Source: Paragordius varius (Eukaryota; Nematomorpha). Taken from it: a stretch of 64,000 nucleotides of DNA. How positions within the stretch are numbered: position 1 is the first letter of the stretch; every line of letters begins with the position of its first letter. This document shows, piece by piece, positions 53,922-64,000 of this stretch. Below the pieces are notes generated by a model. It had not been told where the DNA came from. It searched no databases and worked only from the letters and a program-made list of their open reading frames with translations. The translations under genes were made by a program, and so were the position numbers. The DNA is taken from assembly GCA_964247055.1 (NCBI GenBank), contig OZ176055.1:7564001-7628000 (forward strand), written 5' to 3'.

Positions 53922-55960
53922 TGGAGCTAGGTAACGTATTTTTATCCGCTTTATGTTTGCGCCATCCATTGTTAGAAAAGGGATCTGCATACTGGGTGTT
54001 TGATTCTCAATTTCTTCTCCGGTTCTTCATACGGTAAGCGCGATAAATAATTTAAATTATCCGAATCATTATGTATATTAAAATTATAATCAAATTATCT
54101 AGGTAACTAATAATCTTCTACTCTTAATATTACTCAGATCTCTTTTATAGCCAAACAACTTGATTAGTGTGTTAGAGTCGATTAGAAATTTTTTGACATA
54201 CCAAATATTTAAAACACATTTTTAATGCACATACTACCCTGGCTTCCCATGACTGAGATATGTTTTGCCTTATCACATTATCGCGACGCAAAAGCTATCG
54301 GCCGTTTTCCATAACTTGTCATATGTGATAAGGGTGAAATTATTTTTTCGATGCATCTTCTTCCATCACCAATGAAAGGTTTAGGTAACCGGTATTAAAC
54401 TTATCGACTAACATCTATAACAAATCCTGTCTTCTTTTGTCGGCCAACACCATTTTTTTGATCCTGTTAATAGTATTAGCCTTAAGCGCTCTAAGTAGAT
54501 GTTTTGGCATATTATGAGTATTAAAAAATTGAATAATGCATTCTGGTAGAAAACTACAAAAAATAAATAATACATATTTAAGAGGGCGCTAAACACAATA
54601 ACAATTTTTTACCAAATCATTTACTATCTATTAAATGCTGAAGGTTTGAAACACTTTAAGACCACAAATTTATAATTTTTCTAATAAAGTCTATCTCAAA
54701 ATATGAAACTTTCCATAGATCTATCAACAATCGAATGCAGGCGCAGCATTTTGAAAATATTTACCTTGCGTTGAAAATCGGGGGTAGGAAAAATCCTGAT
54801 GAAATAATATTCTAATAGATAAACATATCCGGATTAACATGGTGGTTTTAATTTAGGCCATACGAGTGATAAAAGAGGTTAATTGCACCTTAATATTTTA
54901 ACGATATAGGGAAATCGCAAAATTAGCTCACATATCAAATAAAATATTTTAGGAATGTATCAGAAATTAGACTAAAAACCACATTTAAAAAGCAATATTA
55001 TATTAAATTTGAAATTTTAGATGTAGGGTCCGAACGTTTTTGGACATTTGTAGTATTTTTAAGCATAATAAAAATAATATTAAAATACTTGATACTTTAA
55101 ATAAAATTGGGGTAACTAGTCACTTCTGACTATATTTAAATTGATTATTAAAAAACTACTGAAAGCGACGGGTTTAGTTCAAGTTTAATCCCCTATCTTA
55201 ATGAAATTATATAAATGAGCCGAAGTATATAAGTTAAATTTAGTTTTTGAAAAAAGCTCCATATGAAACTACTTCGACACCATTTTTTAAGGATTTTCGC
55301 GAAATATCGTGTTTTAGTATTGACGCTAAAATTAAACTTAATTTTTAGTATCACATCTAACAATAATATAAAAGGAAAAAGTGGTTAATTTTAAATTATA
55401 TTATAACATGTCATGTTGGCAAATTTTTACTTTTGGGTTATATAATAAATGCATTGGAGGAAATCTTTAATATTTCGGTGCACCAATGTTATATAAGTGC
55501 AAAGTTTTCCAATGGATTTATTAAATATTTTTTAAAAATATGATTTCAAACAGGTTTGGGGCGCTAGACCCCAATTTGAATCGATGGACATGTGTTGTAT
55601 ACAAGTGTTTGTATTATAAAAGCAATTTATATATAACTCGATCAAGTACATCATTTCTATTACGTTATTTAATTCAAAAGTTAGTTTACTTTCAAATATG
55701 GGTAATATTTTAAAAAGCATTATCTATATTCTTAAATTTGGAGGCAATTAACCTTCTAATTTTTAGTAGATATATGTTTAGCGCCATTAAAACTTTTAGA
55801 AAAGTGTAATATCTCAAATATCTTTTTACGCCCTCTCTACCATACTTCATAATGAAGTACGTACGGTTCCACAAAATTCTGCCAAATCTATTTTTAAAAA
55901 AATATCCTTTTTTTATAAATTACATCCTTTAACATTTGGATAAAACACATTCATTTTAGT
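53321..55960. other. Intergenic, no gene recognised
   Basis: AT-rich sequence between the retroelement cluster and the MITE copies. It holds a (TA)n microsatellite at about 53886-53916. Short ORFs (54408-54596, 55532-55720) carry no recognisable motif. No RNA gene was seen. Confidence 0.45.
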
Positions 55961-56513
55961 CCTTCGATTCAAATTGGGGTAGTTAAATACCCCAGGTGAG
56001 TTTAAAATTTAACTCTTTAAAAAATATGGAATGAATCGAAACCATGGCAAAATCTTGCACTTATATAACATTAATATTAAATATATAAAAATATTTATTC
56101 AAAAATACTTAATATTACTTATTTTAAGCTAAAACCGAAAGGTAAAAATTAAGTCAACGTGACATGCGTGCAATGGTAAAATTGAAAAATAGTTCAAAAT
56201 AAACAGCTTTTTCTAGTTCTATCAATGTTAGATGTAATATTAATTAAAAAATTAGCTTTAATTTTAACGTTAAAATTAAATTAACACCATATTTTGCAAA
56301 TTTTTTTAAAATAAAAATGGCGTCTCCAAGTAGTTTGACATGGAACTTTTTTTTCATAACAAAATTTTATTTAGATATTGTAGCATATTTATATAATATT
56401 TATTAGGATGGAGGCATAAATTTAAATTGGGGCCGTTTCCTTTAGTAATTTTTTAAAAATCCTAACTCAAATTTAGTCTGGGGAATTTAGATACCCCAAT
56501 TTGAATCGAAGTG
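55961..56513. mobile_element. MITE family F, best copy
   Basis: Terminal inverted repeats CCTTCGATTCAAATTGGGGT ... ACCCCAATTTGAATCGAAG enclose about 550 bp with no coding capacity. Internal landmarks AACCATGGCAAAATCTTG, CGTGACATGCGTGCAATGG and AAAATAAAAATGGCGTC are shared with the copies at 32550 and 56815. Confidence 0.7.
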
Positions 56514-56814
56514 TTAATGTCACATATATATTAAAAATTGTTTAGGAGCAATCTCGCCATTTTTGCGCGTAAATTAAGAACACTAGCCTATTTTATAAGG
56601 TCAAACAATTTGTGACTTGCGGTTATTTTATTTTCATTATGACTCTTGATTCATTTTTATATTTTATTATAAAATTTAATAATTTTTTTGAATGAAGCAT
56701 GAGCTTTATCAAAAAATATTTGATATAATGACCTCTAATTTTGCGATTTTTTTGATGTCAAGCGATTACCACAAAAATTACTTTATTGAATCAATTAACA
56801 CTTGGATACAACAC

Positions 56815-57341
56815 ATTCATTTTTGTTATTCAGTTTTAAATGGAGTTGATAAATACCCAGGCTAGTTTAAAATTGAATTCTTTAAAAAATATGGAAGGAA
56901 TCTAAACCATGGCAAAAGTTTACACTTAATTTACATTAATAAGTTTAAATATATAAAAAATTTTATTCAAAAATACTTGATTACTTATTTTAAGAACCGA
57001 AAGGTAAAAATTTAATCGTTACATGTAAGTGTTAAAATTTAAAAATATTACAAATAAACCACTTTTTCAATTTCTATTAATGTTAGATGTAATTAATAAA
57101 AAAATAGCCTTAATTTTACCCTTAAAATTAAATGAAGACGATACTTCGCAAAATAAAAATGGCGTCGAAGTAGTTTGACATGAAACTTTTTTTTAAAAAC
57201 ATAAGTTTATTTAGATATTTTGGCATATTTACATTATTTTTTTTAGGATAGTAGCATAAATTTAATTGGACCGTTTCCTTCGGTATTTTTAAAAAAATCC
57301 TAACTCAAATTTAGTCTGGTGTATTTAGATACCCTAAATTT
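56815..57341. mobile_element. MITE family F, diverged copy just upstream of TMEM87
   Basis: Carries the same internal landmarks (AAACCATGGCAAAAGTTTAC, AAAATAAAAATGGCGTCGAA, TTTAGTCTGGTGTATTTAG) but its ends are eroded. It stops about 95 bp before the TMEM87 start codon, so the TMEM87 promoter or 5' UTR may lie partly in it. Confidence 0.6.
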
Positions 57342-57436
57342 TCCGGCAGAATATATATTCAGAATATTTTTTGGGACTATTGTGATCGAAGTTACTTATA
57401 TATATAATCAGCATAATGTAATTCACGCGCAAATCC

Positions 57437-59285
57437 ATGCTGAAAATAATCCAGTTGATAGTTTTGTTTTGCACAAACGTTTGTGTTTCATGTTTTTTGG
57501 AGCGTGGTTACTACAAATATTATGTTAATCAAGTTTTTAGATAATTATAAAATAGGACTCGAGTTTAATAGCTGTATCCAAGATAATGTATTCTAATTCC
57601 AAAATATATGTCAAAAGTATTGTATCCATAACATTTAGTTGCATGCGAAAATTCAAGTTTAGATTATAGAATTAGTTGGATTTTAAGATACAGTCCTTGT
57701 GGTGATGAATTTTCTTTTATAAATGATCGAGTTGTTTTAAACTAATATTAGGCTGATCTTATTGATAGCTATTTTAATACTCCGTTTATTAAACCACTTC
57801 AATTTGAATATGATAATATCGAATTTATAACTTCATCTAATTATCCATATTTACAAGATGTTAATAATGCTGGGAATCAATTTCAAAGTTGTAATTCGGG
57901 TTTTATTTATTTACAAGTATTTTTATCTATCAATTATAGGAATCAAACAATCGTCCATTAGTATTTTCAGCAAAGGTATTTTTATTCCAAATTTAACCTC
58001 ATTCTTATATATTTTGTGTATTTATATTATAGAGTTTGCAATTAATTACTAAATTACACATGGACCATGCCAATTTTTCTATGTTACCTAATACGCACTT
58101 GATAGATTTAGAAAACCCGATTAAAACAAATAATTTTAATAGTGCAACTAAGATTTTTAAAAGTAATAGTTCTTCAGTGCTTGATAATAATAATGAACCA
58201 GGAATCTTGTATACACCGGAATCAGTTAAGTTATATTTTTGTCTGAATATTTTTATGTTTCCTTGATATTTGAAAAAAGGTTTTTAATAACATTGTTTTA
58301 AATATTATCAAGTAATAGATAAACTTTGCTTTTAATTACAGAAAAAATTAATTTCTTTTCGAATACTTTATATATCCTTTTACTATAGCACTTTAATCTT
58401 TAATGTTTAGATGTCAAAAAATTTAAAATTAGTTTATCTAAAAAATTATATTAGTTTGCTCAACCATCTTTTGTTATACCATCCGAGCGAGATATGTCAA
58501 TTATGCAAAACTCCATCAAAGAATTATCTATCAAAGGGGCGAATATTAAAAATTCCACAATTCGTGAAGAGGATGAAAATAATATAGGAAAACTGAGATC
58601 ACGGAATCGAAATAAATTTTTATCTCGTAAATAATTAATATTATGATTTTTAAGTTTAATTACTAAAAATTTTAATTTTCATATATAAAAATAATTTAAT
58701 GCCTATAAGGAATTTTTATGATCGCTTGAAAATGTATTTTGTTAAATTATTATCAATAATATACATGAATATAGTTTAAATAAAAAGGCAGAGTTATTAT
58801 AATAATATGTATATTGAAACGGTTTAAAAAATAATGATAGGCTATTGCGTAATATATTCATCTTTTTCACTCCCTATTGTTAGCATTAACCCAAAATCCG
58901 GAAGAATCCCTTCAAAATCGTCAAAGAAAAAGGCGGGCACCCTTGTCTGTTTTAGATACATTTGAAACCAATCGCATCACGTATAATAGTAATAAAAGCA
59001 AAATCAAAAACATAAATAATATTGATCAGATGAACGATGATCCCATAAATTTTGTGAGTCGACCAATGACACCACCTTCAAAATTTACGGAAAACGTGGC
59101 TGAAAATTATAAAGAAATGACAAAAAGTTCCAAATCAATAATTGCACATACCTGGAAAAATGGAAATTATTTGTTAATTATGCGATTCTATCTCATAACA
59201 CCCGGTGTTAACCGTAATTCTTATGCCGCGTTAACCGATTTAAATGAAATCAATAAAATTTTGAATCCACCTACGGGCCTGACAG
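57437..59285 (+). CDS. TMEM87: TMEM87 exons 1-8: signal peptide, luminal domain, disordered insert
   Basis: Exons: 57437-57532, 57556-57616, 57639-57730, 57752-57916, 57940-57975, 58033-58224, 58455-58626, 58884-59285. Exons 2-3 read [13 protein letters not shown] then [20 protein letters not shown], aligning with KILFRNTTIFLKF and EPC..LNITWYLKSADC of human TMEM87A, including both Cys. Exons 6-8 (residues 151-405) are Asn/Ser/Lys-rich and have no clear counterpart in vertebrates. Confidence 0.85.
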
Positions 59286-62200
59286 GTATAAAACTATTTC
59301 ACAAATATTTTAACCCATAAGCCCAAAAAAGGGTTGGTTTAGCTTGAACATGTTTTTGTTTATAAAGTATATAAGCAATGCAAGAATTTATGATTTAGAT
59401 TTCCTATAATTTATATATATTATATTTATATTATTGTCTTCACAGTGGAGATTTGGTTTAAATCACCAAAAGGTACCTACCTTTCTGCTCATGATTGGCC
59501 AATGTTACCAGTAAATTTTTTTTCAATTATTATTCAATAAAGAAAAATATAGGCATATATTTGTATATTTTATGGATACTTATTTGGATAATATCCAAAT
59601 TGTTATTTAGATTTTTAAACGATTAAAAATTTTTAATCGGCGTGACGATAACGTTGTTTTGTTACTAAAAATAATTTTATAATTTAAAGATATTTTTAGA
59701 ATACTCATATATATCATGGGACAAATAGTTATTTGGAAATTATTAAAAACAAAAACATTTTAAATAATGAAAACCAAAATCCTAATAAATTATATGCCCA
59801 ACTATTTATTTTTAAAGTTTTATGCCTGCATGTTGGTTTTATACATCATTTACGTGTGCCTTTGGACCTATTGGTGTATTCGATATCGAAAAGAGTTATT
59901 GCGCATTCAATACTGCATAGCTGGCGTCATATTTTTAGGTATTTTTACAACTACTTTTTTGCTATATTTATATGGTATAATTATTTTAATAATATTTTAA
60001 TAGGATTTTTGGAGAAAGCAATGTTTTTGGGCGAATATCAAACCGTTAACTTGACCGGAGAATCAATTTATGGCGCGTTGGTTTCGGCAGAACTTGTTTC
60101 TGCATTGAAGCGTTCATTATCTCGTATTCTAATCATCATAGCCTCCATAGGTTATGGAATTGTCAAGTAATTCTTTATATTATATAGCGATAAATTTAAT
60201 TTATGTGAAACTTTAATATTGTACTAATTTGGTTTATTAATTGCTTTATTATATGTAACGGTGTGTTTATAATATAATAAAAAATTGAATCAGATAAATT
60301 CAAAAAAATCGAATTCAGTTATGCATAAATTTTTGATTACTATGAAATAAATTTTGTCCAAGTCATAAATATAAAAACTCAAAAAATACACAAAAGAAGA
60401 AATATGAAAAAACATATTTGTAGTATCAATAAGTAAATTAGCTATTTTGTATACAATTTTTCTACAAATATTAAGTATAATTATTTTTAGCTTTTTTTTC
60501 ATAATTTGTATCGAAATAGACCTAGGCTGGGTTCTACCATGAAACGTGTGCTTGCTTTGGGAAGTGCATACTTTATATTTGCCTCCATAGATGGTATTCT
60601 CCGTGTAAGTCAGCATAAAGCAAGTAATCCAAATCTTTTGTTATTTGCCACATTGCCTATCGCCCTACTGGATACCCTAATCTGCTGGTGGATATCCTTT
60701 TTATATTGCTTATCATACGAAGCAACTATATATTACTTTTATAAGTTACCATTTTTAAATATCCAAATGTAACAAAATATATTACATCAAGTACGACTTA
60801 TGTAACGTTGGGGTTAATGAAAGATTTATGATATCTTTGCTAGTGAAAAGGTCCAATGTAAAATTTGTATATTTGTTTTTTATATTTTCTTATAGAATAT
60901 AGCTATTATTGAGGGGGAAAAATAATGTTTTTATTAAAAGTTATACTTTCTTAATTATATAACGAACTAATTAGTGTTTTAAGCAGAAATAAGTAAATAC
61001 TCATTATCACAAAATGATTACCTTAACTCAAACAAAAATACTGTGAATGTAAAATTATACGTATTCTCTGGGCTTGTCAATACCTTACGCATCCTTAAGG
61101 TCCGTAATAACGTGGTCAAACTCAATGTTTATCGTTCATTCACAAATGTTTTGGTGTTTTGCGTAACAGGTAAATTTCATTTTTTTGACTTTTTTGAATA
61201 AATTTTTTTTACGAGTTTTAGGCAAATTTTACTTTATCTATAATTATTTACTAAATTTTATTTTTGAATGTTTAACAATTTGTTACTATAGCGAGTTTTA
61301 TGTTTTTTAGCCTCCATAATATTTATGCTTTGGTCTTTTCGGGATCACAAACTTACGCTTACCTGCAATCAGGTTAATCAATTCATATATCATCTTTAAA
61401 CGCTAAAAAAATATTTAGCATAAATAATTTTGTAATTATTGACAATTTTTTTTGGACAACAGCGTTTGGCACTGCATTAATCAAAATATTTAGCTAAAAT
61501 TTTATTGTGCACAATATATAAGTATTAATATACTTTCAAAAATAATTTATATAGTGTATAATAATATTTCTTTTGCAAATACAAGATAAATTTTTTTAAA
61601 AAAGCGTTAGATAAAAGCGTTTTACGATAAACATGTTTTCTATTGTCACATTGCTTGATTGATTTCCGCATAAAATATCAAGTTATGAATTATTTTTTTA
61701 AAATATGTATAATTAATTAAAAAATTTTCCCTTTGAGTTTCACAATCTGTTTATAACAAAATTTATATTTATAGAATTGGGCTAAAGTGTGGCTTGATGA
61801 AGCTTTTTGGCACTTTTTGTTTTCTCTCATCTTACTTGCCATTATGATATTATGGCGACCGTCGGTTAACAATCAAAGGTTTACAAATTTTCTCAAAAAA
61901 ATCATATAATCTTGCGTAAAAATAATTTATTAAGCACTGTTATTACAAAAAGAACTTATAATTAATACGAAATATTTGTTAACAATCCTTAGACTCATAA
62001 TTGATTCATAATCTTTCGAATACTTGATTTATAAAGTAATAGTTTTTACTCTCGTATGCCTCTAATTGTAAATACACTCTTTGCAAAGCAGTAGCATTAT
62101 TTTTGGCTCATGGCTTTCATAATGCCCATAAATTGTTGAGGTTGTGTGAGGGTATGCTTAACTAATAAATATATATTAAGAATCAGACTTTTATTATAAA

Positions 62201-63065
62201 ATTCGAAAAGTTCATGATGATAACTATGGGCTAATTTTATTTGTATAAGCTCATTATGAGAGCGAGTCCATATAATGTGTTCAATGTACATCAGTAAATT
62301 ATGCCTTTTCCAGGTATGCATATACTCCTTTATTGGATAATCCCGAATACGATGACTCAGATGCCGAAGAATATGGATTATCGGGAGGGTACGTTCGTTT
62401 AAATAGCAATGGTTTTGGACAAAATGGGACAACCATTGCAAATAAACGTATAATTAGCAATGGTAAGGTAAAGCGAATAAATACAAAAATCAAACCACAA
62501 AATAATTTTGGTAATTATGACTCAAACACCTCTTCAGACAGCGAAACCAATCCAAACTTTAACGCTGAGGGCGAAGATGAAATTTTTAATGCAGCATCTG
62601 CTAAAGGTATCATAATAAACTTAGTTTATTCGCCTAATTATTTTTGAAAGGTTTAAATCTCACATTAAGTTGATTAGATTTAGATTTTTGATTTCTTATT
62701 ACTATTTATTTAAAAATTGCTTTTTTATTTCCATGATGATAATATATGTATAGAAATCTTAAAAGACAAAGCAGCCACCACACAAAGGGATCAAAATTCG
62801 ACAAAGGTAGTTTTTTTTACTAATTACTTATAATAATTAAACAATAATATATTTTTTTTCGTCCTAGAACTCAGAAACGAATTCAAACACTATAAATACA
62901 ACTAATCTGTTGGAACACACGTATATATTTATATACTATTGCGGTATTGTAGTATTTTAATTTGGTATTAATCTTTTATTAAATTTTTTTAGCTCAATAC
63001 CTAATCTAATTGACTCCGACGACGATGAGCAAATCAAACAGTTTGAAGTTGGAAAAATGCAATAA
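57437..63065 (+). CDS. TMEM87: TMEM87-family Golgi seven-transmembrane protein, 19 exons, 827 aa
   Basis: Multipass protein of the TMEM87A/B family: an N-terminal luminal GOLD-like domain, then seven TM helices. Family members act in the Golgi/endosome system and have been linked to trafficking and Golgi ion balance. All exons join in phase. The start ATG 57437 gives a signal peptide ([19 protein letters not shown]). Family hallmarks are [77 protein letters not shown], and a terminal [17 protein letters not shown]. It is longer than human TMEM87A (about 555 aa) because of a low-complexity luminal region. Introns 1-4 are only 21-23 nt and intron 12 is an AT-AC type. Confidence 0.94.
57533..57939 (+). 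other. Four ultra-short introns of TMEM87 (23, 22, 21, 23 nt)
   Basis: Intron 1 57533-57555, intron 2 57617-57638, intron 3 57731-57751, intron 4 57917-57939. All are GT...AG (GTTTTTAG..AAATAG, GTATTGTA..TTTAG, GTTGTTTT..ATTAG, GTATTTTT..TATAG). Removing them restores a frame that aligns to the conserved luminal domain. Reading through any of them shifts frame or meets a stop. Confidence 0.75.
59446..61878 (+). CDS. TMEM87: TMEM87 exons 9-15: seven-transmembrane core
   Basis: Exons: 59446-59510, 59818-59938, 60004-60166, 60520-60691, 61061-61169, 61311-61372, 61775-61878. Seven hydrophobic helices are visible: [99 protein letters not shown]. The ALKRSL and VKPRLG loops are near-identical to the family. 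The exon 12/13 junction is the U12-type intron. Confidence 0.92.
60692..61060 (+). other. U12-type AT-AC intron 12 of TMEM87
   Basis: The donor is ATATCCTTT, the exact U12 consensus. CCTTAACT at 61021-61028 matches the U12 branch-site consensus. The intron ends AC at 61059-61060. The phase-0 junction gives LLDTLICWW joined to [17 protein letters not shown], the same spacing as human TMEM87A. No GT-AG pair rescues this join. A second in-frame AC at 61032-61033 is nearer the branch site and would add nine residues. Confidence 0.82.
62314..63065 (+). CDS. TMEM87: TMEM87 exons 16-19: cytosolic acidic tail
   Basis: Exons: 62314-62606, 62754-62806, 62868-62920, 62993-63065. The tail begins [20 protein letters not shown], is rich in Asn/Ser/Asp, and ends [19 protein letters not shown], matching LLDSDEERMITHFERSKME of human TMEM87A. 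A polyadenylation signal AATAAA follows at about 63093. Confidence 0.88.
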
Positions 63066-64000
63066 ATAGATATACTATTTTTACTTAATAACAAATAAAG
63101 AAAAAGCTTAAAACATATACTTATAGATATTGTAATTAATTATATAGTTTTATATATATAGAAATAAATTTATTTTTGCAATACGGTTTATAGGAAAATT
63201 AAACAAATTCTTTATAAGAGTGATTGGGATTAGAATATACATATAATTAAAATAAACCCTCAAATAAACTAAAAAGATGCAAAATATGATTTTTTATGAC
63301 AATTTTTGTGCCACATAAAACCTATTTATATATATTTTATTTTTATATTTAAAAAAAATTAATCTTAATTTTACCAAATAAAAATGCCGCCTCAATAACA
63401 AATTTTAAAAAAATGATATTAATTTATTTTGGCATCAAAATGAAATTCCATTAAGAAAAAATAGTATAATTAATATGTAATATTTCTTTTTTTGATGATT
63501 TTAATGGCTAAGGAAAAATAAAATTTTTTTATTTTAAGTACAAGTTTAAGTTAGTTAAAATTAAGGCCGTGGTATATTATGCAAAATCAAGATGTGTTTA
63601 AGGTTATATTAATTTCATTTTTTATCAAATTTCACTTAAAAGAATTCAAAATTGTAAATATTTGCTCTCTCTCATACTTAAATTTATTTATTAACATTGA
63701 ATCATAATCAATTTTTGTAATATGGGGCTTCAAAAAAATATATTGAATATAAAACGCTTATTGACAGAAAGTATAATTATTGCAGAGATATTGTCTTGAT
63801 TGTAAATGAAATCAAATTATATTTTATTTCACACTAATTTTATTTAACAAATTTTGGAATTTTCTAATTATCCCAATACTAATGAATCAATTTAGTATTA
63901 ATTTATAGTTTTTAGCTCGAAAAATGTTATGACAATGGTTTGAAATGAATGAATAAATAAAAATAACAAGATATTTGGTTTGTATTTAGCTTCTTCCAAA
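63066..64000. other. TMEM87 3' flank
   Basis: AT-rich sequence containing the TMEM87 3' UTR with AATAAA at about 63093. A landmark AAATAAAAATGCCGCCTC near 63376 resembles the interior of MITE family F (AAAATAAAAATGGCGTC), so a decayed copy may be present. No gene was seen. Confidence 0.4.

Noticed and set aside
57319-57528. 69-codon ORF starting before TMEM87
   Set aside because: Another frame of TMEM87 exon 1; the frame from ATG 57437 gives a signal peptide and joins the conserved luminal domain.

Overview
The window is strongly AT-rich nuclear DNA from an animal, most likely a bilaterian invertebrate. It holds four intron-containing protein genes whose exons I joined by hand. Every splice site in the models was checked for GT-AG (or AT-AC) ends and reading-frame phase, and all four models stay in frame throughout. 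The species cannot be named from sequence alone. Papilin, MAST, PRKX and TMEM87 homologues together indicate Metazoa. A textbook U12-type AT-AC intron argues against lineages that lost the minor spliceosome, such as Caenorhabditis.

Layout, left to right. (1) Positions 1-14579, minus strand: a MAST-family (microtubule-associated Ser/Thr) kinase gene in 19 exons that runs off the left edge before any PDZ domain. Its introns hold palindromic foldback elements and a mariner relic. (2) Positions 15057-19657, plus strand: a complete 8-exon PRKX/Pka-C3-type kinase, head to head with MAST across about 0.48 kb. Intron 3 holds a non-autonomous Helitron. (3) Positions 20124-23060: a decayed 2-kb Helitron followed by a mariner relic. 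(4) Positions 24463-45060, minus strand: a 43-exon papilin-like secreted matrix protein (2,468 codons before the stop). It has a signal peptide, ten Kunitz domains, four Ig domains, an antistasin/WAP block, ten small collagen-like exons and a C-terminal PLAC domain, but no thrombospondin cassette. (5) Positions 46400-53310: a graveyard of mobile elements, comprising a mariner relic, a broken Ty3/gypsy LTR element with a Helitron inserted in it, and a fragment of a second gag region. (6) Positions 53300-57340: intergenic DNA with two MITE copies. (7) Positions 57437-63065, plus strand: a complete 19-exon TMEM87-family Golgi seven-pass membrane protein.

The genes are independent and there are no operons. 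The two AGC-type kinases share one intergenic promoter region. The papilin-like protein should act in basement membranes, and TMEM87 in the Golgi or secretory membranes.

The most unusual signals are: a run of four consecutive 21-23-nt introns plus a U12 AT-AC intron in TMEM87; a MAST kinase whose activation segment carries a Greatwall-like insertion of roughly 135 residues and whose N-lobe carries an Asn-rich insertion; a papilin Kunitz domain that has lost both partners of one disulfide; and foldback elements built from inverted 21-bp tandem arrays with shared TACCATTT termini and TA flanks.
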